Of a stretch of 64,000 bases of DNA, positions 54,950 to 64,000 are shown one piece after another. The stretch is taken from positions 16,627,528-16,691,527 of the forward strand of contig CM067506.1 in NCBI GenBank assembly GCA_034509495.1. The letters are read 5' to 3'. The DNA comes from Acestrorhynchus altus (taxonomy: Eukaryota > Chordata > Actinopteri > Characiformes > Acestrorhynchidae). Positions within the stretch are counted from its first letter, which is position 1; each line of letters begins with the position of its first letter. The notes under the pieces were generated by a model, which did not search any database, was not told where the DNA came from, and worked only from the letters and a program-made list of their open reading frames with translations. Position numbers and translations under genes: made by a program.

Positions 54950-55945
54950 CTGTGTCACAGTAATGTAACAGTGTAACAAATGCACAAAAACCTTACAATA
55001 ATCACATTAAATTCCCTCAATACATTTTGCAATGCAAATGCTGTCCTGAAATGGAAGATTTTTAAATGGACATTTGATGGACATGGGGCTATAGCGGTAT
55101 ATGGAGTTTGAAATACATCTCAGGCTGTGATATGAAGGTTGGATGGAAGTTTAAATCTCCTACTAACTGAACAAATCTCAGACTTTCTGTCAAATGATTA
55201 CGTTGTCCATTTTTGTTTGTCCTGTGATGTTACTGCTCTACTTACTCCATAGAACAGTACAATCATCAGGGAGATGATTTTTGTAAATTAATTTCTGTTC
55301 AAGCATCGAGTCATCATGCTTGTATTTATACTGTGAGTAACTGCTCTAATCTCAGTGTTTTTTAGTTCAAGTTTTACTTCAAAACAAAAGGGTTAAAATC
55401 TCAAAGGGATAAAAGTCTTGAAACATTAAAAAAACATCCAATTAGATTTTTTTCCCTTCTGTATCATCTAGGTTGAGAAAAATGAAAGAGTGTAGCAGAC
55501 AAATACCATTTAAACCCATAATCAATCCAAAGTAGTTAGCTTACTAAGCAGCTAAGAAATGATGTCTCAGTTGTTTTTAACTCCATGTGCTCTGGGAGTT
55601 GATTAAATTACAATGTGAGCACAAAACACGGAGGAGCTTTAGAGAGTGATGGAGAATGAATGAACAGCCTAATAACCCTTGAGCTGAGCTAACAGTGGAA
55701 GCATTTAAACCCCAGTGTGATATACACATTAAATACCCTCCTTAACCTGCTTATAATTGTGGTTTTAGCTGCCCCAACTGTAGCATAGAAACAACACTGC
55801 TCTATTTCTTACACTTAACTCTTTTCCAAATCTTAGACTATTCTTCAAAACTATTTGCAAACCATTTGCAGATATTACACAGATACACACACAGATATTC
55901 TGTTCTGCTCGGACAAATAAGTTGGCATTGAACTAACACTGGAAC
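54950..55945. other. Intergenic, nothing recognised
   Basis: No repeat or gene signal. Confidence 0.4.
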
Positions 55946-55947
55946 AT

Positions 55948-55998
55948 ATATATATATATATATATATATACATACACATTGTGGTGTATTTTGCACAC

Positions 55999-56053
<55 letters not shown>
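55948..56053. repeat. Two (TA)n runs
   Basis: TA at 55948-55971 and again at 56003-56053, separated by about 30 bases. Confidence 0.95.
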
Positions 56054-56054
<1 letters not shown>

Positions 56055-56056
<2 letters not shown>

Positions 56057-56575
56057 TTTATATGTATGTTAACAGTGTTACAGCTGAAACTGAATGAGTC
56101 TATGGGCTCAGGTTATAAATGAAATCAATTTCACCCCATTTTTCATAATGCAGTCAAGCAAGCTCTCATTCCAGCAGGCAAAGCAGTGTTAGCTCACTTA
56201 TTACACAGTCTTTCTGCAGCTCAGGCTCTATTTTGAGAGTCCATTGGTTTAGATTTTGAAGCCTTTTCCTCAAGACTTGTTAAAAAAATTGAAAGTTAAA
56301 ATCCTTCTTTGATCTGAACACATGCACATGTTCCTCAGCATTAATGGAAAACTGTATTTATCTTGGTATAGTTGGGAGTTCAGGACATACAATATACTGT
56401 TCCTAAATCTCATTTTAAGCTCAGATAAAACACAATGGCAATTAAAGGGAGATTATGGTATTGAAATCTTTAGTCGGTTTCTAAGGCAGGCAGCACATCA
56501 GCTCCAGACTGTGTTAGAAAACTGGCTGCGAAGCAAACCAGGCCTTGCAATCAAGTAGAAGGAAGAGTCCATTGA
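56055..56575. other. Intergenic, nothing recognised
   Basis: Part may belong to the LINE that follows, since an open frame at 56322-56558 precedes it without a clear motif. Confidence 0.4.
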
Positions 56576-56579
56576 AGGA

Positions 56580-57357
56580 TCATTGAAACTCTCAAATTAA
56601 GCCTCTACTGGGCAAAACACTGAGTCGTTGAAGGGAACAGGTATCGGCACTTTACAAAAGAGGCCAGAGCAGACTCTACCTACTGAGGAAACTGTGATCA
56701 TTTGGAGTGCAGGGAGCACTCCTGACTACCTTCTTTGACACAGTGGTGGCATTTGCTATCTTTTATGGTGTGGTCTGCTGGGGCAGCAGTATCTCTAAGG
56801 CAGACAGGAAAAGGCTGAACAAACTCATAAAGAAGGTCAGTTCTGTCCTTGGAAGCCCTTTAGACCCAGTGCAGGTGGTGGGAGACAGACGGATGGTAGC
56901 CAAGCTGACATCCATGCTGGAGAATGACCCCAATCTCATACATGAGACTCTGGCAGCACTGGGCAGCTCCTTCAGTGACCTGCTGCTTCACCCTAAGTGT
57001 GTGAAGGAGCGATATCACAGGTCCTTCCTTCCTGCTGATGTTAGACTTTTCAACCAGCACTGCTCCCAACAGACCAGAAACACACACTTAAACTCTACAC
57101 ACTTTCTGGAAATAGAGTTTTTCATTGTAGCATAACAATGTGCAATATGTTTCCATTTCCTCATGTTCAATAAAGAGTTAAATAAAGACTAATCTGGAAA
57201 TAGTGTCCTTTAGGGTTTTTGACTTTTATTATTTGTGCTTATATTGTATTTACTGTACAGTTCATTTTTGAAACTCATTGTCTTACTATCTCATTGCTGC
57301 TGTTACACAGTGAATTTCCATATTGTTGGACTAATAAAGGATTATCTTACCTTAAAG
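56580..57357 (+). mobile_element. LINE ORF2 C-terminus and 3' tail
   Basis: Broken frame first (GQSRLYLLRKL near 56670-56700), then an open frame 56707-57135 with VCWGSSISKADRKRL, VVGDRRMVAKLTSMLEN and FLPADVRLFNQHCSQQ. These are the closing motifs of a fish non-LTR retrotransposon. The 3' part ends CTAATAAAGGATTATCTTAC, a usual LINE tail. It is not a host gene. The clade is not settled; 5' truncated. Confidence 0.85.
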
Positions 57358-57612
57358 CTAAAGGTGGGGACATGAAAAGTTATTGGTGCTAGACTAAAAT
57401 CTAAAGTCTGGGAAGTGAACAGGTATCTGTACTAATAATGAAAAGCTAACCCAGATAACCAGCCTGTCTCCTATTATCTCATGAATTTTCCCAACACTAT
57501 TAGAAAACCATGATCAGTGTAGGTGTAAAGAAATGAAGGGTTTGTGTTGTGCAATCTATTGTCTATTCCCTGCATATATTCTCAGTATGACAGAATGCAC
57601 CACCTGTTCAGC

Positions 57613-57613
<1 letters not shown>

Positions 57614-57644
<31 letters not shown>

Positions 57645-57656
57645 CTCTCTCTCTCT
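57614..57656. repeat. (CT)n microsatellite
   Basis: About 42 bases of CT with one CG break. Confidence 0.95.
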
Positions 57657-57659
57657 GAA

Positions 57660-57900
57660 AGGGACAGATGGCTGTGGCTAGGCTGCGTCTTCATTTAGTC
57701 TCGTTAATGTTTTGGCCTGATGTTGATGTTGTATATAATACACAGAGTTCTCTCATCAAAGCTCTGCAGATTTCCATTATAGATGAAGCTGAGTTTGCAG
57801 GAGACTAATGGGACTCCTCCAACCAAAGCCACTGGAGATTGGAGTGCAGTTAGGGAGTTGCCGGTCCACCGTTAGCACACAGAAACTGTCAGACTTACTG
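57660..57900. other. Unique segment, possible conserved non-coding DNA
   Basis: Non-repetitive, balanced base composition, no open frame. It is noted only because it stands between repeats; conservation cannot be judged. Confidence 0.2.
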
Positions 57901-58319
57901 TGAATATAACCTTAAAAGACCTCCAATTAAAGTTTCGTAAACTTTTTTCTGGAGTTCAGCATTATTGCTAATGATATAAGCTAACCTTTTATGTTTCAGC
58001 TTGCCTAATCATTACTGTTAGTGTACATTAGTGAGTGAAAATGACACTCCAGTAAAAGTGTGCTTATTTATGAGGGATGTTTTTGTGTTACATTTTTGCT
58101 GTATAAGCATATGCCTAGTGTAGCAATAAATGCACTCATCAAGCACCTTATTAGGAAGTCCTGTACACATACACATTCACACTCTTATCTAATCAGCCAT
58201 TCATATGGCAGCCTAACTATCAATCAGATTTGGTGTGTTGCAATAGTGTTGGTGCGAGATGGGCTGTTTTGAGTTTTTCTAAGTCCTGTTATGAGTGGTG
58301 TTTTAAAAAGAGTGTCTCA

Positions 58320-58600
58320 ATGGTCCAATGCATTGGCACTTTGATCTGATGATCTCTGCCTTTGGCAGCCAGAGTCGGTGAGATGAAAATTGGCTATGTC
58401 CTCTCTGGGTGGGTAGATGGTGCTCTCTCCCCACATCACACCCATTATAATGCTGGTTGGCAAAGGCATCGTTCATTGTAGTGCACTGATGATGCAGTTT
58501 GAAATGAGGCAGTGGTTGAGTTTGAAAAGTGGGGATGGTTGGCTTCACATGTATTGGAGGAGGCATATGCTTGTCTTCACCCTCCTAAGGGTTGGAAGCA
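58320..58600 (-). mobile_element. Dispersed SINE-like repeat, reverse copy
   Basis: TGGCTTCACATGTATTGGAG and GGCATATGCTTGTCTTCACC at 58540-58583 are the reverse complement of the blocks at 39.86 and 61.79 kb. Blocks such as CTTTGGCAGCCAGAGTC match TGACTCTGGCTGCCAA-type sequence at 61.93 kb. Confidence 0.75.
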
Positions 58601-59034
58601 TTGTATGTGGTAGGGGGAGAGTTCTAATAACACAGGGTGTTTGGCATGTCCAAACTGGGATGAAAAATTGTAATAATAATAATGATATATATAAAAAATG
58701 AATCTGAGTTCCTGCTGAGGCACACCTGCCTTGTGTCAACAGTCCAGGCTGGGGGAGGTGGTGTAATGATGTAGGAAATATTTTCTTAGCAAAGTATGAG
58801 CCTGTTAATATCATTTTAGGTCATTCTCACCTTGAGAGAGGTAGGACCTGACTTTTGCCAGCACACAACGGGGCTATTCGAGGAACCAGATTTCAAAATG
58901 AAATTCTGACAGGCACCTCTAATATGTTCTTGGAGGAGACCCTAGTTTCTTGAAGTAATTTGTAGGTTCTTCACGGAAGTACTCATTTTCATAGTGTGGT
59001 TTTTTATTAACATGATGATTTCAGTTGTCTTTAA

Positions 59035-59262
59035 TTGCCATAGTCTGGTGGTTAGGGAACCAGCCTTGTGTCTGGAAGGTTGCCGGTTCAATTCCCTGAA
59101 CTGGCAGGACATGACTGAAGTGCCCTTGAGGAAGGCACTTAACTCCCCAGATACTGCCATGGATAGGGCTGCCCACTGTTCTGGGCATGTGCATGTGCAT
59201 GGCGTGATTTCCCTTGTGTGTGTTTCACTGCATAGATGGGTTAAATGAAGAGGACACATTCT
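59035..59262 (+). mobile_element. tRNA-derived SINE, near full length
   Basis: TGGTGGTTAGGGAACCAGCC (A-box region), GGTTCAATTCC at 59085-59095 (B box), CTGAACTGGCAGGACATGAC, GTGCCCTTGAGGAAGGCACT and TGGGTTAAATGAAGAGGACA. The best copy of the four in the window. Confidence 0.92.
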
Positions 59263-59664
59263 CCTGTGTGTGTTGATCTATATGCACATTTATGTTTAAT
59301 AGTGGACTTCCGAGGAAAGCTGTGGCCAGGAAACATTGACTTGAAATATGAAGGCATATGAGATTTATGTTTGATACCAAAAAATGTTGAACATTCACCC
59401 TCAGTACAAACTACCAATGTAAGGGGATAAGGCCCACAGTGTGAGATAGTGTTAGGGTGGCCACATAAACAAGGCTGTTTGAGATTCCTAGCAATCCTTA
59501 CAGTTTAATGCACAAGTGTGACTATTTAAGCGTGCAGTTTGTACAATGCAAATCACTTGTCATTTGCTTTAGCCTTGCAGCTCCAGTGCAAACTTGTCTT
59601 GGCTTATTGACTATGTGAAAAATGTGTAAACTATGTAAGGTCCTTCTTAAAGCAATAAAGCATA

Positions 59665-59736
<72 letters not shown>
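59665..59736. repeat. (CA)n microsatellite
   Basis: About 70 unbroken bases of CA. Confidence 0.98.
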
Positions 59737-59738
<2 letters not shown>

Positions 59739-60199
59739 TGACTGTTATGGCTGATATGTAGAAATGTATCTCGTCCTTTACCTACAAGGCATTAGAATGT
59801 TTCATGGTGTACAGGCCTTTAATGAAAGAGGGAGTGAAGTAAGTAGCCCACTCTAGAGAGAACAGGAGCAGCAGTGATGCTAAGTATAGATTAGTGACTC
59901 ATTCAAATCTGACAGATTTATTATTGTCCTATAGCAGTAATTAAACATAGCCTCTCATTCACACCAGGATGTTAAAACTTCGAGGTGTTGGTGTGTGTGT
60001 GTGTGTGTTTGAGACTGAGTCAAAGAATTTGTGATAGAGTCATGTGTCATTGCTGTCATCTCTCTCTGAAGTGAAAAAAAAAGCACTCTGCTGCTGAATG
60101 ACGGCAAATGCCCATACTTTCAGTCACATGCTTGCAAAGGTCAGCAGCCATAGGGTGGAATGTAGGTGTGTGACTGCATATGTGTGTGTGTGTGTATGT

Positions 60200-60560
60200 G
60201 CGGTTGCATTTGTGTTAGAAGGCGAGATTTAGAGTGACAGCCCTTGTCGATATCTCCATCATGGTCAAGGCGGGGCGTGTCCCTCCTGTCAGCACTCTGA
60301 ATAAACAGGTCATGGTGTGCCATGTTCTTTGGCCCGGCCGGACAAACTGCTTTTCTCTTCGTTCGCTTCCCCTCATCTCCTCTTTAGCTCCATTTTCCAC
60401 TGGGCTCATCCGTTTCATAAAGGCCCTCCTTCTGTGCACTGTGTTTTAAACCCCCAGCGTGAAAAGCATCAGAAGCAGTATTATGCATAAACCCCCCGCA
60501 ACTTTCTCCATATCACTCCCCTGCCCTATAGCCCTCCATGCCTGCACAGAATCAAAAGCC
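60200..60560. other. Unique G+C-richer segment, possible regulatory DNA
   Basis: No repeat match and several CpG. Open frames exist on both strands but have no motif. It is a candidate for conserved non-coding DNA, which only alignment to other fishes could test. Confidence 0.25.
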
Positions 60561-60734
60561 TGCCTGCAAGTTCAAAACATATCTAAGCTACTCACACACA
60601 CTCACACATACACACACACTCGGCCTAAAAAGAGGTCCATTGTCTGCGGGCTGCTTTTGTGATTGCAGAAGAAGCAGAGGGGGATCCTTTAAGCCATGTT
60701 AGTGAGACTGACAGCTTCATAGAGTCAAGGGATG

Positions 60735-60780
60735 GAGAGAGAGAGAGAATGAGAGAGGGATGGAGAGAGAGAAAGACACA
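60735..60780. repeat. (GA)n-rich tract
   Basis: GAGAGA with GGAT breaks, about 45 bases. Confidence 0.85.
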
Positions 60781-60784
60781 CAGA

Positions 60785-61440
60785 GGGGTTTAAAATCTGA
60801 AAGAAAGCCTTGCGGGGTTATTGGAGCTGCTGGTTGCGGAGAGCTGTCCAGCGCTGTGCTGCTTCCTGTCTCTCTGTTGGTTCTCAGGACTCCCTCCGTG
60901 ATTCCTGATGATTCCTGAACAGACAAACTCTTCCATGCAATTCTCAGGTGAAGCCGACACCAGTCCACCAAGCGTAACTGAATACCATTATTCCAGCTAT
61001 GACATTATTTCCAGTGCTTCTTCTTTGAGTTGACTCGTTGCATTTACACTTGGCACAAATACATGAATCCATATTCAGGACAGATTCTGGGCTCATTTGG
61101 GGCAGGGGCTCACTACCATTAGTTTGCTTTTACACCAAAGAACTCTATTTAATTCATGCACTATTTTGAAGAACAAGTGGAGAAGAGCAGCACTGTTTTG
61201 CTGTGAAAAAACACCTGCAAACAAAGATCCTGTAGGAAGTTTTATCCATGCAGATGATAAGACAAAGGAGTCATGTGACAAAATGAACTACTCATGCAAC
61301 TCACACATCCTATGCCACCACTTTTAGGAGGACCAGAGAGGTTCTCTGGAGCATTCCCAGGACCAGAGGCAATACAAGTTTATTGCATTGCGTGTCTCAT
61401 ACACAATGGCACTTTACATAAACAGATCAAAGTAAAACAT
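60785..61440. other. Intergenic, nothing recognised
   Basis: No clear feature. Confidence 0.4.
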
Positions 61441-61443
61441 TGA

Positions 61444-61613
61444 TACCGTATTTTACGGACTATAGGCCGCACCGGAATATAAGCCGCACCCACAAAGTTT
61501 TTTTAAAAACCTGGAAAATAACATATATAAGAAGAAAAACCTGCACCTCATTATGAGCCGCATGGGTTACAGTGTGGAACAAAGTAGCGGCTTATAGTCT
61601 GGAAAATACGGTA
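61444..61613. mobile_element. Palindromic-end MITE, copy 2
   Basis: TACCGTATTTTACGGACTAT pairs with ATAGTCTGGAAAATACGGTA, the outer TACCGTA/TACGGTA perfectly. The inside shares AAACCTGGAAAATAACA and CACCTCATTAT-AGCCGCATG with the 31.0 kb copy. Confidence 0.88.
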
Positions 61614-61759
61614 GTTATTTGCCAAATTGATGCAATTAAATTAAAAAAGGTCACACTTGGCCAAACATCTCAAAACAAAAAACATGAAAATGTCTTTTCA
61701 ACTTTCTTTTTAAAACCACATTATAAAGCTTCTGTTCTTTACATTACCCAACCGCTTAT

Positions 61760-61985
61760 CATTTAAGATGCTCCCAGTACTAGGAGGATAAAGACAAGCA
61801 CATGCCTCCATCGATACATGTGAAGCCAGCCTTTTCAAACTCTTTTTGAACTGCTACCACTGCATCATTGATAAGCACGCAGGTGAAGTGGGAAGAGAAC
61901 ACCTTCTGCCCATGCAGAGAGAGCTCTGCCAGACTCTGGCTGCCAATGGCAAACAGAAAGACCCAGGATTCTTAGAGCCTCAGAT
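61760..61985 (+). mobile_element. Dispersed SINE-like repeat
   Basis: AGGATAAAGACAAGCACATG, GATACATGTGAAGCCAGCC and GTGGGAAGAGAACACCTTCT. Longest copy of the family also found at 39.84 and 58.32 kb. Confidence 0.75.
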
Positions 61986-62075
61986 CACAGTGCTAGTGCT
62001 TTTTTTTCTCTCTAAACATACTTTTGCTGATTGTAGCCAGAGTTCAATTTTTATGGACTTGATTAGTCCATAACA
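61985..62075 (-). mobile_element. Tc1-like transposase scrap, antisense
   Basis: TCTAAACATACTTTTGCTGA and CTTGATTAGTCCATAACACTT are antisense to the block around the first catalytic Asp of fish Tc1-like transposases. Under 100 bases. Confidence 0.5.
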
Positions 62076-62365
62076 CTTATTTTCATACTCAGCTGGCTTG
62101 TCTGGATATTTCAAACACATTTTGATGACATTGCAGGTAAGGGTTCCTACTTATGGCCCTTTGATAAAGATGATAGAAGTAGCACTGCACAGTGGAAGAA
62201 TGCATGCACATGGCTCAGGACTGATTTGCTAATCAAAATTTGAGACCTTGACCGAAAATCCTATCATTTTATGGGATATTATAATGTATGCTCGGGTTTT
62301 TTAAATGCAGCACTCGGATCACTGCAACGAGGTAGTACTGTATGGCTGCTAACAATAACAACAAC

Positions 62366-62369
<4 letters not shown>

Positions 62370-62431
<62 letters not shown>
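62370..62431. repeat. (CA)n microsatellite
   Basis: About 60 bases of CA preceded by a short ACA run. Confidence 0.97.
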
Positions 62432-62433
<2 letters not shown>

Positions 62434-62799
62434 ACAGGATAAGGGAGCCTGAGGGGATCTTTGGCTTGTTAATAAGAAGTGTGTTCTGGCTTTTTTAGTA
62501 TACTGGTCGGGCTGGAGATAGAATGATTGATATGTCTATGTGTTGTGGGAATAAGAGTGAAAGAGATATTCTTTGATATTCCTTCTTGGGAATACATACT
62601 CTGTGCTGGGGTAAAGTCTAAAAGGCATTAGTAACACAATAGGAATTGTACCAATAGACACAGTAAACACAGCATGTGTTTATTTGGGTTGCTCAAATGA
62701 CATCTGTGGTGCAATGATTACCAGAAACTAAAAATACCTTTTTTTAACTGTGGGTTCTTGAGATGTCTAGTAGTTAGTGTGTCTCAGCTGCATGCATCT

Positions 62800-62829
62800 G
62801 AGTGTGTGTGTGTGTGTGTGTGTGTGTGT
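62800..62829. repeat. (TG)n microsatellite
   Basis: About 30 bases of TG. Confidence 0.93.
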
Positions 62830-62908
62830 ATCAGTGAGAGTTGATAGTGGTCAGCTGTCTCATTAGTTATATCATTAGGGTGCACAGCTGAGCATTGAAG
62901 ACTAGATG

Positions 62909-62909
62909 A

Positions 62910-62937
<28 letters not shown>
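62909..62937. repeat. (CT)n microsatellite
   Basis: About 28 bases of CT ending in CAG. Confidence 0.95.
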
Positions 62938-62940
<3 letters not shown>

Positions 62941-63439
62941 ATGCTTGCCTGTTTGCTATGATCTGAATACAGAACTGGGCTTTAATATGGGAATCAAAGA
63001 GCTTGAGAAATGATGAATCATTCAGTGGTTCATTTCATTATCTGCTATTCAAGCAAGAAAGCTTACAGCAGGCATGTTTTACTACAGTAAAACTGGAGCG
63101 CTTCTGCCACAGCATGCTTCCATATGCCCACATAGATTTGATATGATATCATACCCTTACATCCATCTGTCATAGTCTTACATAACTTTCAAAATGCGTG
63201 ACGGGAGACAATCAGTGCATGTTAAAGTAATTTGTGCATGACCCTCTGCTTTGCACTTCTCACAGTTATGGCTTTTCTGAAAGATAATGTTCACTGACCT
63301 GTTCATGCTTCGCCCACAAATGTGTTGTCAACTGTTGCAACACTGGACAGGCTCATTTATCCTAATGAGAAATTGTGGCACACAATGCACGTTTAGTAAA
63401 AATGCGAAAGTTCTGTACCCATTATCAACTAGCCAACAT

Positions 63440-63545
63440 AATCACTCAGTGATTCTCAATCCTGTTCCTGGAATACCACCATCCTGCAGTGTTTTTCAGT
63501 AATTAGATCAGGTAAATCAGAAGCAGGGAAAACACTAAAGAATGT
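63440..63545. repeat. One arm of a palindromic fish repeat
   Basis: TTCTCAATCCTGTTCCTGGA, CACCATCCTGCAGTGTTTTTC and AGATCAGGTAAATCAGAAGC correspond to the repeats at 42.2 and 53.0 kb. Confidence 0.6.
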
Positions 63546-63589
63546 AGTAGAGTGGTACACCAGACTATTACTCTAAAATGTCTGACTCA

Positions 63590-64000
63590 CAATGATAACA
63601 TTCCCTATAAAAGATTAGCAATGATAACATTCCCTGTGGAGTTCATACAGTTCTGAAGAACTAACATACAGAATAAGCCAGAGTGAATAGATAAAAACAT
63701 TCTAGAGCAATAAAAAACTCTCTAGAGCGATGTGAGTGCGTAAAACATTCTAGAACAGTGTCAATTGGGAAGAACTTCATAAAAAAGATCAGCAATTGAA
63801 CATTGTATAGTTTATACAGTTCTAGATGAAGAAGCAATTTACAGAATAAGCCAGAGTGAATGGGTATCACATTCTAGAACAATGAGAATAAAGAACATTC
63901 TACAACAATATAAATGGGAAAAACATCCAGGAACTTTCTAGAACAATGTCAATAGAAAAGAACAGTGGGAAAAGTGAACTTTCTTGAACGTTAAGAATGG
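63590..64000. repeat. Tandem duplication with TTCTAGAA-type motifs
   Basis: ACAGAATAAGCCAGAGTGAAT occurs with GAATAAGCCA at 63671 and 63844, a period of 173. Inside, CATTCTAGAACAATG and close variants recur at about 63700, 63747, 63872 and 63932. TTCTAGAA has the inverted-pentamer shape of a heat-shock element. The array runs out of the window. Confidence 0.8.

Noticed and set aside
56707..57135. 142-codon frame as a host gene
   Set aside because: It is the C-terminal end of a LINE reverse transcriptase with a LINE-type 3' tail.

Overview
The window is animal nuclear DNA, most probably from a ray-finned (teleost) fish. The signs are one intron-rich gene with GT-AG splice junctions, long dinucleotide runs, dozens of decayed Tc1/mariner-like elements, L2-type LINE ends, tRNA-derived SINEs and short inverted-repeat elements, all of kinds typical of fish genomes. 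The species cannot be fixed from the sequence.

Only one protein-coding gene is supported. It is letm1, on the + strand, coding from the ATG at 3904 to the TAA at 35401-35403. It encodes the mitochondrial inner-membrane cation/proton exchanger LETM1. I count 13 coding exons: exon 1 (3904-3988), a damaged exon 2 (about 17580-18055), and exons 3-13, which are clean, spliced in frame and agree closely with the family. Exon 2 carries recognisable LETM1 sequence in three reading frames. It appears to contain several one-base insertions and deletions, while 1.6 kb of later exons has none. I read this as a local assembly error patch, with real decay as the alternative.

Layout: 1-440 is a CpG-rich, promoter-like segment. 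440-3585 holds a (CA) run, an antisense L2 LINE end and a large 31-bp minisatellite. 3690-4110 is the letm1 promoter, 5' UTR and exon 1. Intron 1 (3989-17579) and intron 2 (about 18056-23124) are full of transposon debris and contain three very long (CT) runs. The remaining exons lie at 23.1-25.1 kb and 28.0-35.4 kb.

From 35.4 kb to the end (28.6 kb) I see no gene. The stretch holds the 3' UTR, several short inverted-repeat elements, two long Tc1-like transposase relics, one LINE 3' end, SINEs, a dense cluster of five dinucleotide arrays at 53.8-54.95 kb, and a tandem duplication rich in TTCTAGAA motifs at the very end. A few non-repetitive stretches could be regulatory, but this cannot be tested here.

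No convincing undescribed biological system was found. The points most worth checking are the broken exon 2, the minisatellite against the letm1 promoter, the CpG-rich segment at the window start (possibly a head-to-head neighbour's promoter), and the terminal TTCTAGAA array.
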